A stretch of DNA of 22,766 bases from Bacteriovoracaceae bacterium UBA6144 (GCA_002435705.1 DIVA01000125.1:1-22766); one strand, 5' to 3'; positions 15,029-21,759 are shown, counted from the stretch's first letter. Made by a program: numbers and translations. The notes: generated by a model from the sequence alone, not told the origin.

Positions 15029-15649
15029 GTGAATGCTTCTCTGTACGGCTTATTCAACATTCTAACGAATAATATTTTTCTTATTATCTATGGCTTTGCG
15101 GCCATTGAAATTTACCTGATCGCCTCAGTGTTTTTTATGCTCAAAAAACACCAAATGGTTTTATTAGATGTCACTGATAATCTCCTGAAAGGTTTCAGTG
15201 ATGCTCCGGACAAGGATTCCACCCAGCATGTCCATGAGAAAATTCAATCTTCCCTGCAGTTCATCACCAATAAACTCTCCTCTCATCCAGAAATGAAAAA
15301 AGACTTTCATAAAAATGCAGAAAGGATTAACGAGCGTCCTTTCTATAATCGTCATTATACGATTGAAATCTATGCCAGCATCATGTCTACGCTGGTTCAA
15401 ATTTTTCCCCTCTTAGGGATCCTTGGCACCATCCTGGCCATTGCCCAAACATCTTTTCAGCCCGGAGCAACCATCGATGTCTCGGCTCTTTCAAATGCCT
15501 TCGTACTGGCGATGGATACAACCATCCTAGGCATTTCATTTTCAATTATTTTTATGGTGATTGAGAGTACCTTCCAGGCCAAGATTGAAAGAGTTATTTT
15601 TGAAAGCAGTGAGTGTAGAAGAATCCTCTCTACAATATATCTCTCATGA
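15029..15649 (+). CDS. TolQ/ExbB/MotA-family proton channel protein
   Basis: This 206-residue inner-membrane protein starts at GTG, with AAAGGAG five bases upstream. One membrane segment (about 15-37) is followed by a cytoplasmic loop (40-112). The two conserved helices come next: about 120-140 (STLVQIFPLLGILGTILAIA) and 156-178 (NAFVLAMDTTILGISFSIIF). The PLLGILGT and AMxTTxLG signatures match the MotA/TolQ/ExbB domain, whose pentamer conducts protons around an ExbD/TolR dimer. The next gene overlaps by four bases and encodes an ExbD-like partner. No TonB, TolA or Pal gene is adjacent, so this is not a standard Tol or Ton operon. Confidence 0.87.
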   Translation: MNASLYGLFNILTNNIFLIIYGFAAIEIYLIASVFFMLKKHQMVLLDVTDNLLKGFSDAPDKDSTQHVHEKIQSSLQFITNKLSSHPEMKKDFHKNAERINERPFYNRHYTIEIYASIMSTLVQIFPLLGILGTILAIAQTSFQPGATIDVSALSNAFVLAMDTTILGISFSIIFMVIESTFQAKIERVIFESSECRRILSTIYLS

Positions 15650-16158
15650 TCAGACGAAGAAAACGACCAACGGTCGAACTCACCTCTCTGCTTGACCTGC
15701 TTTTTGTGATGATCTTCCTCTCACTTTTGCAGACAAAGACTCCGACGCCCGTAGAAGCCAAGCCCGTGGAGAAAAAAACTCAAGCACCGGTGGTAGAAGC
15801 TAGCAAACCAAAAGCTCAGATCGTGGCGGTGAATGCGATCTTTAATTTTTATCCCACTCAATCGAATCCCTCTCTCCCCTCTGGCTCCTATCACATGAAT
15901 GGAACGTTTGACGAAGCCACCGGTCAGTTACAGCTGGGTGGATCAAGCTGGATTAAACGTCCGGCGAACTATGACATGGTTCCCCTCAAAGGGAACATCG
16001 ACAAAGCGACTAACACCTTTCGTGGAAGAATTGAATTTCAAGGCTGCTTAGAGTTTGTACTTCGGAAAGAAACGGCAGATCAATCTTTTCGAGGAAGCTG
16101 GTCTGGGACTTACAACTGCACTCAAGGTGAAACGGGTCTGACTCTCACGATTAATTAG
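15646..16158 (+). CDS. ExbD/TolR-like membrane anchor with a novel C-terminal domain
   Basis: This 170-residue protein has the ExbD/TolR start: a basic N-terminus (MIRRRKRP), then ELTSLLDLLFVMIFLSLL with the membrane-embedded D17 that relays protons. After a Pro/Lys/Ala linker (about 30-60), the usual ExbD periplasmic fold is absent. Instead residues 65-170 form a Gly/Ser/Thr-rich, probably beta domain (GSYHMNGTFDEATGQLQLGG, GRIEFQG, GSWSGTYNC), with two cysteines that may pair. The domain looks like a small lipocalin- or barrel-like binding module; no name is assigned. Start ATGA overlaps the ExbB-like stop. The stop overlaps the convergent flagellin gene by four bases. Confidence 0.8.
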   Translation: MIRRRKRPTVELTSLLDLLFVMIFLSLLQTKTPTPVEAKPVEKKTQAPVVEASKPKAQIVAVNAIFNFYPTQSNPSLPSGSYHMNGTFDEATGQLQLGGSSWIKRPANYDMVPLKGNIDKATNTFRGRIEFQGCLEFVLRKETADQSFRGSWSGTYNCTQGETGLTLTIN

Positions 16159-16985
16159 AGCAGCTTTAAGGCCGTGCTCCCGTGAGTGTTGGCTTGTGCC
16201 ATCACCGCCGTTCCGGCCTGACCCAGGATCGAATTACGGGCCTGTTTAGCCGTTTCCTCAGCGTAGTCAAGGTCACGGATGCGCGAGTTGGCTGAATCCA
16301 TATTCTGCGTATAGATGCCAAGATTATTAGAACTTGAAATCAATCGATTCTGAACTGAACCCAGAAAGGATCTTTGACCTGCAACTTTGTCAAAAGCCTG
16401 ATTGATGCTATCGAGAGTGGCTTGGGCAGAAGACTTAGAAAGCACATTGAAGCTCGCAACCCCTAGCGCCTGAGCAGTGGCATTGAAGCGTGAAGTGTTA
16501 AAGCTGATCCGATCATCATCACTGTTCTCACCTACGCCCACTTGAAAATCCATCTGCATATTGCTGCCATTAATGACTTTCTTCCCGTTGAACTCGGTGA
16601 CGTTGGCAATGCGATCAAGCTCGCTTTTAAGTCCCTCGTACTCTAGGTTGGACATGCGTCTTTCACTGTCAGAGACGGTATCAGAAGCAGCTTGGATGGC
16701 GATCTCTTTGAGTCGTGAAAGAATATTAGTGGACTCATTCAAGGCACCTTCCGTGACTTGAATTAAACCGATGGCATCATTAGCGTTGCGATTGGCCTGG
16801 CGAGAAGAGCGAACCTCAGCTTTCATTTTTTCTGAAATCGCCAAGCCTGCAGCATCATCAGCTGCTTTCGTGATACGCTGCCCGCTGGCGAGCTTTGACG
16901 AGCTCTCCTGCGTCTCACGAGAGACGACATTCATGGCCCTTTGAGAGGCGAGCGCGGGAGTATTGGTGTTAACGCGAAAACCCAT
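16155..16985 (-). CDS. fliC: Flagellin
   Basis: This 276-residue protein has canonical flagellin ends. The N-terminus is MGFRVNTNTPALASQRAMN with SSKLASGQRITKAADDAAGLAISEKM. The C-terminus is RIRDLDYAEETAKQARNSILGQAGTAVMAQAN. The middle is short, with no bulky D2/D3 domain, so this is a minimal D0/D1 flagellin like those of Bdellovibrio relatives, which often encode several copies. It is exported by the flagellar type III system. The start is fixed by homology, yet no SD precedes it. A sigma-28-like ACCGATGC lies seven bases before the ATG on the minus strand, hinting at a leaderless message, but its -35 is poor. It is convergent with the ExbD-like gene. Confidence 0.95.
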   Translation of the reverse strand: MGFRVNTNTPALASQRAMNVVSRETQESSSKLASGQRITKAADDAAGLAISEKMKAEVRSSRQANRNANDAIGLIQVTEGALNESTNILSRLKEIAIQAASDTVSDSERRMSNLEYEGLKSELDRIANVTEFNGKKVINGSNMQMDFQVGVGENSDDDRISFNTSRFNATAQALGVASFNVLSKSSAQATLDSINQAFDKVAGQRSFLGSVQNRLISSSNNLGIYTQNMDSANSRIRDLDYAEETAKQARNSILGQAGTAVMAQANTHGSTALKLL

Positions 16986-17089
16986 GCTTGCCGCATCGGT
17001 AAACTTTGCCGCTTTATTAAGACATCTTATTACCTGAGCTTACCGCTCTGCTGTTTTGTCTAAATCCTGGAAACAAACTCTACGCTATC

Positions 17090-17116
17090 TAAAGATTGCT
17101 AACGATGTTACGATAA
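17090..17116 (+). promoter_or_regulatory. Sigma-28 (FliA)-type promoter
   Basis: TAAAGATT (17090-17097), an exact 11-base spacer, then TACGATAA (17109-17116). Against the sigma-28 consensus TAAAGTTT-N11-GCCGATAA this is 7/8 and 6/8 with ideal spacing. It reads toward the 89-residue gene, with a leader of about 85 bases. Confidence 0.6.
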
Positions 17117-17207
17117 GCTTGTTCGCAGGTTCTCCGCTGAACGGTCCCAAGTAAAAAATTTTTGTTCTTGTTTTCGCCCTCCATTTATTTCTAACAAAGG
17201 ATGAGTC

Positions 17208-17477
17208 ATGAAGTCAGATTCAAGTCCGCGTGTTAGTCCAGCTAGGAAGGAAAAGAAAGATCTTTGGGTGGTTCAAATCGAACCCGAGCATGTTCGCTAC
17301 TTCAAGAGCGAACAAACCGCCATCGAGTTCACCAACACGATTGATGTGTGGAAGAAGATGGAGCGACTTTTCACTCGAAAAATCGCTTTTCTGAAAAATG
17401 ACCTGGAATTCGATCAAAGTAATCCCGGTCAAGATGCCCAGTCCATTCGCTACAGTGTACGCTACTGCCTTGATTAA
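17208..17477 (+). CDS. Small protein of unknown function, probably flagellar regulon
   Basis: This is an 89-residue, charged, soluble protein (DLWVVQIEPEHVRYFKSEQTA, then WKKMERLFTRK) with no signal peptide, no membrane segment and one cysteine near the C-terminus (VRYCLD). No family was recognised. A good SD (AAAGGA, 17196-17201) lies six bases before the ATG. A sigma-28-type promoter lies upstream, and a strong terminator sits immediately after the stop, so it is a single-gene transcription unit. It diverges from flagellin across 222 bases. The setting suggests a role in late flagellar assembly, motility or its regulation; that is inference only. Confidence 0.75.
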   Translation: MKSDSSPRVSPARKEKKDLWVVQIEPEHVRYFKSEQTAIEFTNTIDVWKKMERLFTRKIAFLKNDLEFDQSNPGQDAQSIRYSVRYCLD

Positions 17478-17479
17478 GA

Positions 17480-17525
17480 TGAGTGTGGGTATAAGTGTTG
17501 GCACTTATACCCACCTCACATTTTA
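17480..17525 (+). terminator. Strong rho-independent terminator
   Basis: GTGGGTATAAGTG, loop TTGG, CACTTATACCCAC (13 perfect pairs, 17485-17514). The stem is extended by TGAG/CTCA with a one-base bulge, then followed by CATTTTATT. It begins three bases after the stop of the 89-residue gene. Confidence 0.85.
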
Positions 17526-17588
17526 TTGGCACTATAGGCGCCAATCCATCTAAAAAGCTCATGTAATATCAGTCATCTATATCTATTC

Positions 17589-17616
17589 TTGAAACTATTG
17601 GGTTTTGCCTTAGAAT
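17589..17616 (+). promoter_or_regulatory. Promoter of the PilZ gene, apparently leaderless
   Basis: TTGAAA (17589-17594), a 16-base spacer, then TAGAAT (17611-17616); each box matches 5 of 6 consensus bases. The ATG at 17623 follows after six bases, so transcription should begin at or next to the start codon. No SD is present. Confidence 0.6.
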
Positions 17617-17622
17617 CATTGG

Positions 17623-18369
17623 ATGAGAAAAAAACCTCTAATCTTCACTCTCGTGTCGCTACTTTGTATTGTTGAGCCATTAATAAAAATTCTCTATTTC
17701 AAAGTAACGACTCAATTTGATTACGAGGTGATCATTCAAAACCTCATGGCCCGAGAGTCTTTTTTAGAAGTCATCGATTTTTGGCTGATTTACCCCTTAG
17801 CAGGTTTGCTAATACTCAAACTTAGAAAATTTAATTACTACGCCTTCATGAGTGTGCTTGTTTATATTTTCTACTCTATAGCGACCTATGAAAAATACAC
17901 CTGGCCTTACAACAGTGATAAGCCTTTTATCTACAACTACATTATAACGGGTCTATCCTTTGCTGTTTTTCTCTACTTCCTTCTCCCTAGCACACGTCGT
18001 CCATTCTTCGATGCAAGGGTAAGATGGTGGGAACCGATGGTACGGTATAATGTCATGCTTCCCTGTACGGTGAGTAAGTCGGATCTCACTTTCCAAACAA
18101 ATGTTTTAAATATCTCGAAGTCAGGATTGTTTATTGAAGATCATCCAGAGGTCCAGATCGGTGATCACCTCAATGTGTACCTCGAGGCATTCGGGATTAA
18201 GTTAAACGTCACGATTGAAGTTATGAATAAGCACGCTCTTAATAACAGAGTTGGTTTTGGAGCACGCTTTCGATTAGATTCTATTGGCCAGAACTTAACC
18301 GTGAGATCTTTGATTGCAAGAATCAAAAGATCTCAAGGTGAAGTAAAACCGAAACTTAAAATTGCTTAA
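17623..18369 (+). CDS. Membrane protein with C-terminal PilZ domain
   Basis: This 248-residue protein has an N-terminal half with about four hydrophobic segments (7-27, 53-67, 72-90, 104-122). A PilZ domain follows (about 134-235). PilZ landmarks are RYNVMLPCTV (R141), NISKSG (163-168, matching D/NxSxxG) and VGFGARF near the end. PilZ domains usually bind cyclic di-GMP through RxxxR plus D/NxSxxG. Here the first Arg of that pair is Glu (EPMVR, E137), so nucleotide binding is uncertain. The nearby flagellin and sigma-28 gene make a motility or surface role plausible. Its stop abuts the stop of the convergent metzincin-like gene with no gap. Confidence 0.85.
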   Translation: MRKKPLIFTLVSLLCIVEPLIKILYFKVTTQFDYEVIIQNLMARESFLEVIDFWLIYPLAGLLILKLRKFNYYAFMSVLVYIFYSIATYEKYTWPYNSDKPFIYNYIITGLSFAVFLYFLLPSTRRPFFDARVRWWEPMVRYNVMLPCTVSKSDLTFQTNVLNISKSGLFIEDHPEVQIGDHLNVYLEAFGIKLNVTIEVMNKHALNNRVGFGARFRLDSIGQNLTVRSLIARIKRSQGEVKPKLKIA

Positions 18370-19416
18370 TTATTCGTCTCTAAGATCTGTTTGAATAACT
18401 CTGACTGAATAATTCTCTTCTTCAGATATCACCGTATCAAGCACGAGCGTTTTGTGCTCAATGATCACGTTACCATTACTAAAGCACGCGAGTTCTATCC
18501 ATGCTCTAAATGGCACAACCCAATTACCATTAAATCCAACCGGAGCAGCCAGGTGCTGATTAGACATTCTCATAGAGACTGGGCGCTTACCATCGGAGCA
18601 CTTCATGAGAGGTGCAAGATCAGCACTAAAGTCTTTTAGGTTTCCTTCTATCGCAAGCTGAAGTTTTGGAAAGTTTTGACTCCAGTAACTAAAGCTCAAA
18701 AATTCAAATTTTGTTTTTTCACCTAAGGGTCTAGAGATTCGATTGATATCACGGCTGACCATTCGACGAACGCGCGCTCCAAGGTAATCAAGATAGGCGT
18801 GATCTTCGATGCCAACCTGATGACCAAGTTCGTGGACCAGAATTGAAATCATCTCGGGAAGCGCCATGACTTCAGTCATATCAAATATTTTTTTATAGAG
18901 CATATCAAGATTCACGAAGATTGGTGCCGTGGCACTAGAGCCAGTCACAGCAAGCCTTGCTTCTTCGTGAGCATGCGTTGAGAAAATTTCTGGGTTTTTT
19001 TGTGCTGAAATAAAAATTAACTTATCTTTTTTTCTTGCTTCACGACGAGAGAGTGCCGCAATCTTTAGAAGATTATCTGCGTCTCTTCCGTTCATGTTCT
19101 CATTCTTAACGGTGTCAGTGATAAAGTCAGCCAAGTTAGAAAGGGCGTATACAAAATTCATCTCCCCCAGCCCACCACCATTGCCAATAATGTCTCCGCC
19201 GCGAGCACGATCCTCTTGAATCTGGCGGATAATCTCTCTCACCGGAACCTGTTGGCAACGACCGTTGCCGCAAACCTGAACTCGCTCGATCAGATCAACT
19301 GGTCTCGCGGGTTCTGGCTTCAGTTCTGCTTGAGTAGGAATTCGTGGCTGGAGACGGGTCTCTGCCAAGGAGAGCTGAGAAGTGATGACACCTAAAAGTA
19401 TAAAGATGATTTTCAT
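18370..19416 (-). CDS. Secreted metzincin-like protein (HExxHxxGxxD)
   Basis: This 348-residue product has a signal peptide (1-18, ending LSLA) and a CGNGRC pair (C49, C54). It carries a GGDIIGNGGGLGEMNF motif (73-88) that I associate with secreted proteins of Bdellovibrio relatives. The zinc helix is VHELGHQVGIEDH (H195, E196, H199, G202, D205, H206). That is a metzincin-type extended motif with Asp (or the next His) as third ligand, as in snapalysin-type proteases. The C-terminal half looks beta-rich. ATG 19416 is chosen because GGGGAGAG lies six bases upstream. It overlaps the TIGR02147 gene's stop (ATGA), so the two are probably expressed together. Confidence 0.78.
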   Translation of the reverse strand: MKIIFILLGVITSQLSLAETRLQPRIPTQAELKPEPARPVDLIERVQVCGNGRCQQVPVREIIRQIQEDRARGGDIIGNGGGLGEMNFVYALSNLADFITDTVKNENMNGRDADNLLKIAALSRREARKKDKLIFISAQKNPEIFSTHAHEEARLAVTGSSATAPIFVNLDMLYKKIFDMTEVMALPEMISILVHELGHQVGIEDHAYLDYLGARVRRMVSRDINRISRPLGEKTKFEFLSFSYWSQNFPKLQLAIEGNLKDFSADLAPLMKCSDGKRPVSMRMSNQHLAAPVGFNGNWVVPFRAWIELACFSNGNVIIEHKTLVLDTVISEEENYSVRVIQTDLRDE

Positions 19417-20267
19417 TGAATTCTCTCCCCGCTGACGGTTTCGCAAGTATGTTCAAAATATTGAATATTAAGTTGATAGACCGATTGAGCCTCATCGGCG
19501 GCGTATTTTTCATTCATCATTTCGATGAAATCATTAATTTCTTTTTTTACCTGTCCCATGTCCTCTGAGCGCGCTTTAAGCGTAAGAGAGCGAAAACAAC
19601 GATCGGCAACTTTTTGCTCTTCAATCGCTTCCTTCGCACGATCCATCATACCAAGATGGTGTTGGACAATAGCTGGGCTTGGAATCTCAGTCGGTGTTGT
19701 GATGGCATGAACAACAAACAGTTTCCCGTCCTCGCCACGAGCGATGGTGCCCATGGCTTCAAGATGTTCGATTGCTTTTTTTACTTGGTGTGGACGAATT
19801 TTATTACGTAGACGGCGACAGATCCACTCATGATCTTCGACAAAGTCACCAATCTCGATGAGTTGCTTAATGACCACACAGTACCACTGGGCAATAGACT
19901 CAAAAGCCGAGAGGCCTACGACGGCGCGCTTTACCTTAGAAACTGATTTTACTAATGACTCAATTTCTTCTCTTAATTCTTCGGTCGACTTGCCCTTACG
20001 ATCGAGGCGCTCGATCTTAACTCTCAGTCTCAGGAAGTTAGCTTCTGAACGATTAAGCTTAAGTTCCTGTACAAGTTTTTCAACTAAATCATCGCTCGGA
20101 GTTCTCTCGCCTTTAAGTACCATGGAGAGAAGGCTGGGTGATGAGTGACCAAGGCGTTTTGACCAGCGAGAAAGGTTGGATCCCTTTTGCTGATAAGGAC
20201 CATTAGGCATCATCACTTTCGTGAGATACTCCCTGTAGTCTTTAAAATCAAAAAGTGTCCCTTCCAC
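19413..20267 (-). CDS. TIGR02147 family protein (putative HTH regulator)
   Basis: This 284-residue soluble protein matches the TIGR02147 pattern. It opens FDFKDYREYL, then has an HTH-like region (SNLSRWSKRLGHSSPSLLSMV, LKGERTPSDDLVEKL). The AFESIAQWYCVVIKQLIE core follows, then KAIEHLEAMGTIAR, the helical QHHLGMMDRAKEAI and the ending VYQLNIQYFEHT. The family is common in Fibrobacter and Bdellovibrio relatives; its function is unproven, though the N-terminus suggests DNA binding. The start is GTG 20267, with AGGAG five bases upstream. An in-frame GTG at 20291 lies inside the terminator stem and is unlikely. It is coupled to the secreted metzincin-like gene downstream, which it may control. 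Confidence 0.85.
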   Translation of the reverse strand: MEGTLFDFKDYREYLTKVMMPNGPYQQKGSNLSRWSKRLGHSSPSLLSMVLKGERTPSDDLVEKLVQELKLNRSEANFLRLRVKIERLDRKGKSTEELREEIESLVKSVSKVKRAVVGLSAFESIAQWYCVVIKQLIEIGDFVEDHEWICRRLRNKIRPHQVKKAIEHLEAMGTIARGEDGKLFVVHAITTPTEIPSPAIVQHHLGMMDRAKEAIEEQKVADRCFRSLTLKARSEDMGQVKKEINDFIEMMNEKYAADEAQSVYQLNIQYFEHTCETVSGERIQ

Positions 20268-20277
20268 GTTAACTCCT

Positions 20278-20308
20278 AAAAAAAGGCCCACACCGTGGAG
20301 TGTGGGCC
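20278..20308 (-). terminator. Strong rho-independent terminator between the Cys-rich and TIGR02147 genes
   Basis: On the minus strand GGCCCACAC, loop TCCACG, GTGTGGGCC (nine perfect GC-rich pairs), then seven Us. It starts eight bases after the stop of the cysteine-rich protein gene. The U-run runs directly into the SD of the TIGR02147 gene, leaving no room for a promoter between them. Confidence 0.9.
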
Positions 20309-20316
20309 ATGATTAA

Positions 20317-20808
20317 TTACTTACAAGCTGGGATTTCAAGAGCTTTTCTGAAAGCTAATTGAAAGCTAGCGTCACCACCAAATGTCTCAACATCAAGAAC
20401 ATATGAAAGAGGGATCAAGTAAGGCTTAGTTGTGAACTTAGCGCAAACAAGATTGTCACCTTCGTTAACCCACTGAGCACACTCAGGAACAGATGTGAGG
20501 CGAGGCATAGAGGCGTGAGAAAGTTCATACTTGTCACAAACATAGTCGTAACCGATTGAGCCTTCGCCGTAGTTCACTTCTACTGAACGACCTTCAACAC
20601 AATACTTCACCGGAGCAATTGTACGGAGAACATCTCCATCCACACAGATATTGAAAAGACCGCCAAGCGCCTGGCCTGGAACTGATGGAGTGCGAACAAC
20701 GTGGTCCCAGCTCTTGTTAATCGCTTCCCAAGACGATTTCGCCGAGAGTGTGCGAGCAGAAGCTGTGACAGAAAGAGTTAAAAGCATAAGTCCGATTAGT
20801 GATTTCAT
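20317..20808 (-). CDS. Secreted cysteine-rich protein of unknown function
   Basis: This 163-residue product has a signal peptide (1-19, MKSLIGLMLLTLSVTASAR). The mature protein contains six cysteines (FNIC, VKYC, DYVC, PEC, LVC and the near-terminal PACK), enough for three disulfides. No domain was recognised. It begins TLSAKSSWEAINKSWDHV and includes VEVNYGEGSIGYDYV. ATG 20808 is preceded by a very strong GAGGAGGAA SD; an upstream ATG at 20847 lacks this and lies in a 5'-leader hairpin. The strong SD, the leader stem-loop and the strong terminator suggest a highly expressed stand-alone gene. It would be a substrate for the DsbA/DsbB pair elsewhere in the window (inference). Confidence 0.75.
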   Translation of the reverse strand: MKSLIGLMLLTLSVTASARTLSAKSSWEAINKSWDHVVRTPSVPGQALGGLFNICVDGDVLRTIAPVKYCVEGRSVEVNYGEGSIGYDYVCDKYELSHASMPRLTSVPECAQWVNEGDNLVCAKFTTKPYLIPLSYVLDVETFGGDASFQLAFRKALEIPACK

Positions 20809-20826
20809 AATTTCCTCCTCAGGAAT

Positions 20827-20850
20827 TAAGTGTTTCGTTGAAAGCACTTA
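20827..20850 (-). promoter_or_regulatory. 5'-leader stem-loop upstream of the Cys-rich gene
   Basis: On the minus strand TAAGTG-c-TTTC-AAC-GAAA-CACTTA: ten pairs with a one-base bulge and a three-base loop. It lies about seven bases before the GAGGAGGAA SD. It could stabilise the mRNA, act as a regulator site or be a protein-binding DNA palindrome. Confidence 0.45.
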
Positions 20851-20876
20851 TGCCCAGAGAGGCTCGAAAAATCTCG

Positions 20877-20962
20877 GTGAATTTCACAAAGACCTTCGAT
20901 TACTTTCACAAATATATCATTTCTGTGAAAGCTATCCCTAAACCGTGTGAATTCTACACGGT
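20877..20962. promoter_or_regulatory. Array of phased TTTCACA/TGTGAA sites
   Basis: TTTCACA occurs at 20882 and 20904, TGTGAAA at 20924 and TGTGAA at 20946, so start-to-start distances are 22, 20 and 22 bases, near two helical turns. The first is part of the palindrome GTGAA-T-TTCAC (20878-20888). The last is part of ACCGTGT-N7-ACACGGT (20942-20962). The array fills the gap upstream of the cysteine-rich secreted gene and looks like a multi-site operator. No matching -35/-10 pair could be fixed. Confidence 0.5.
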
Positions 20963-21003
20963 CCAGTCGAATGCCTCTATCTATATGTATTTAAAGGAAT
21001 TAT

Positions 21004-21759
21004 TCAGTCTTCCCAGTCATAGGGATGAAGGCCAAATGATGGTTTTTCTAGGATTTTCTGTGAAGACTGTCCGGGACTTGTGTGAAGCCAGTCATCCAAT
21101 AAATTATTAAATTTTATCGCCTCTCTCCAGTCCCTGATCAAGATTTCAGCAAAATTGGGAGAAAAGATCTCTTTTTTGGGGATGGGTCGATAAACATAAA
21201 ACCCCGTCAGCTTGAGCCACTCAATTCTGGGATGATCTAGGGCATAGTCACGAGGTTTCGTTTTAAGTTTATGATCCTCTCCCAGAGTTTTATAAACCTT
21301 CGAGAATTTTTTATCTTTGAATAAATCCATCAAGGCCTTAGGGTTCGCATCAATCCACTGGCGAATCTTTTTTGTTTGCGCGTGACTAGACATATAGAGT
21401 CCACCCGCAGAAAAGATCTCCCCTTCGCGCGGAGAGATCATGAAATAAAGACTGGGGAGATCTTCAAAGCGTGAGCCTGAGTCTCGATCAGCCCCGAAGG
21501 TCAAAAAATCTTTAAAGGGTCCTTTATCCTTCACTCGATCAGCTGGCCGCTTGATGTTGCCGATGTTTCTTTTTTTAAATTTATAGTTTTTTAACTCAAG
21601 CTCCATGAAGGCACTCACCTGCTCGGCCAGTGCCTTCATGGGTGAGACAACGAGTGAATGATAATCCTCTTGATGCTTCTCAAGCCACTCAACTTTCTTC
21701 TGCTTTTGTGCCAGCGCGAGAAAGTCGAGCGTCTTCTGCGAGAAGCGAGGATTTTTCAT
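21004..21759 (-). CDS. DUF2461 (TIGR02453) family protein
   Basis: This 251-residue protein has the family layout. An N-terminal FLALAQKQKKVEWLEKHQEDY corresponds to the usual L-x-x-N-N-x-x-x-W-F/L-x-x-H/N-K-x-x-Y opening. DRVKDKGPFKDFLTFGADR corresponds to RFSxDKxPYK. SLYFMISPREGEIFSAGGLYM and KIRQWID follow. The function of DUF2461 is unknown, and no catalytic residues can be pointed to. It has no signal peptide. The ATG overlaps the stop of the ceramidase-like gene (21756-21759), so the two form an operon. A helix-rich C-terminus ends LHPYDWED. Confidence 0.82.
   Translation of the reverse strand: MKNPRFSQKTLDFLALAQKQKKVEWLEKHQEDYHSLVVSPMKALAEQVSAFMELELKNYKFKKRNIGNIKRPADRVKDKGPFKDFLTFGADRDSGSRFEDLPSLYFMISPREGEIFSAGGLYMSSHAQTKKIRQWIDANPKALMDLFKDKKFSKVYKTLGEDHKLKTKPRDYALDHPRIEWLKLTGFYVYRPIPKKEIFSPNFAEILIRDWREAIKFNNLLDDWLHTSPGQSSQKILEKPSFGLHPYDWED

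Noticed and set aside
16986..17040. c-di-GMP riboswitch-like sequence in the flagellin leader (TTTACCGATG)
   Set aside because: Only a short string matches; the paired elements and GNRA loop of the riboswitch are not present.
17220..17504. 94-codon minus-strand ORF opposite the 89-residue gene
   Set aside because: It begins inside the strong terminator stem and has no SD, while the plus-strand gene has promoter, SD and terminator.
17531..17550. ATTGGC...GCCAAT inverted repeat after the terminator
   Set aside because: Only six-base arms, with no link to a promoter or gene end; likely chance.
20268..20291. Earlier GTG start for the TIGR02147 protein
   Set aside because: The codon lies in the terminator stem, and GTG 20267 has AGGAG five bases upstream.
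20877..20930. CRP-type binding sites (TGTGA-N6-TCACA)
   Set aside because: The TGTGA/TCACA half-sites are present but none has the six-base spacing and inward orientation of a CRP site.
20838..21110. 90-codon plus-strand ORF (MKALMPREAR...) across the Cys-rich gene upstream region
   Set aside because: It runs through the repeat array and then antisense into the DUF2461 gene, has no SD and has no family-like features.
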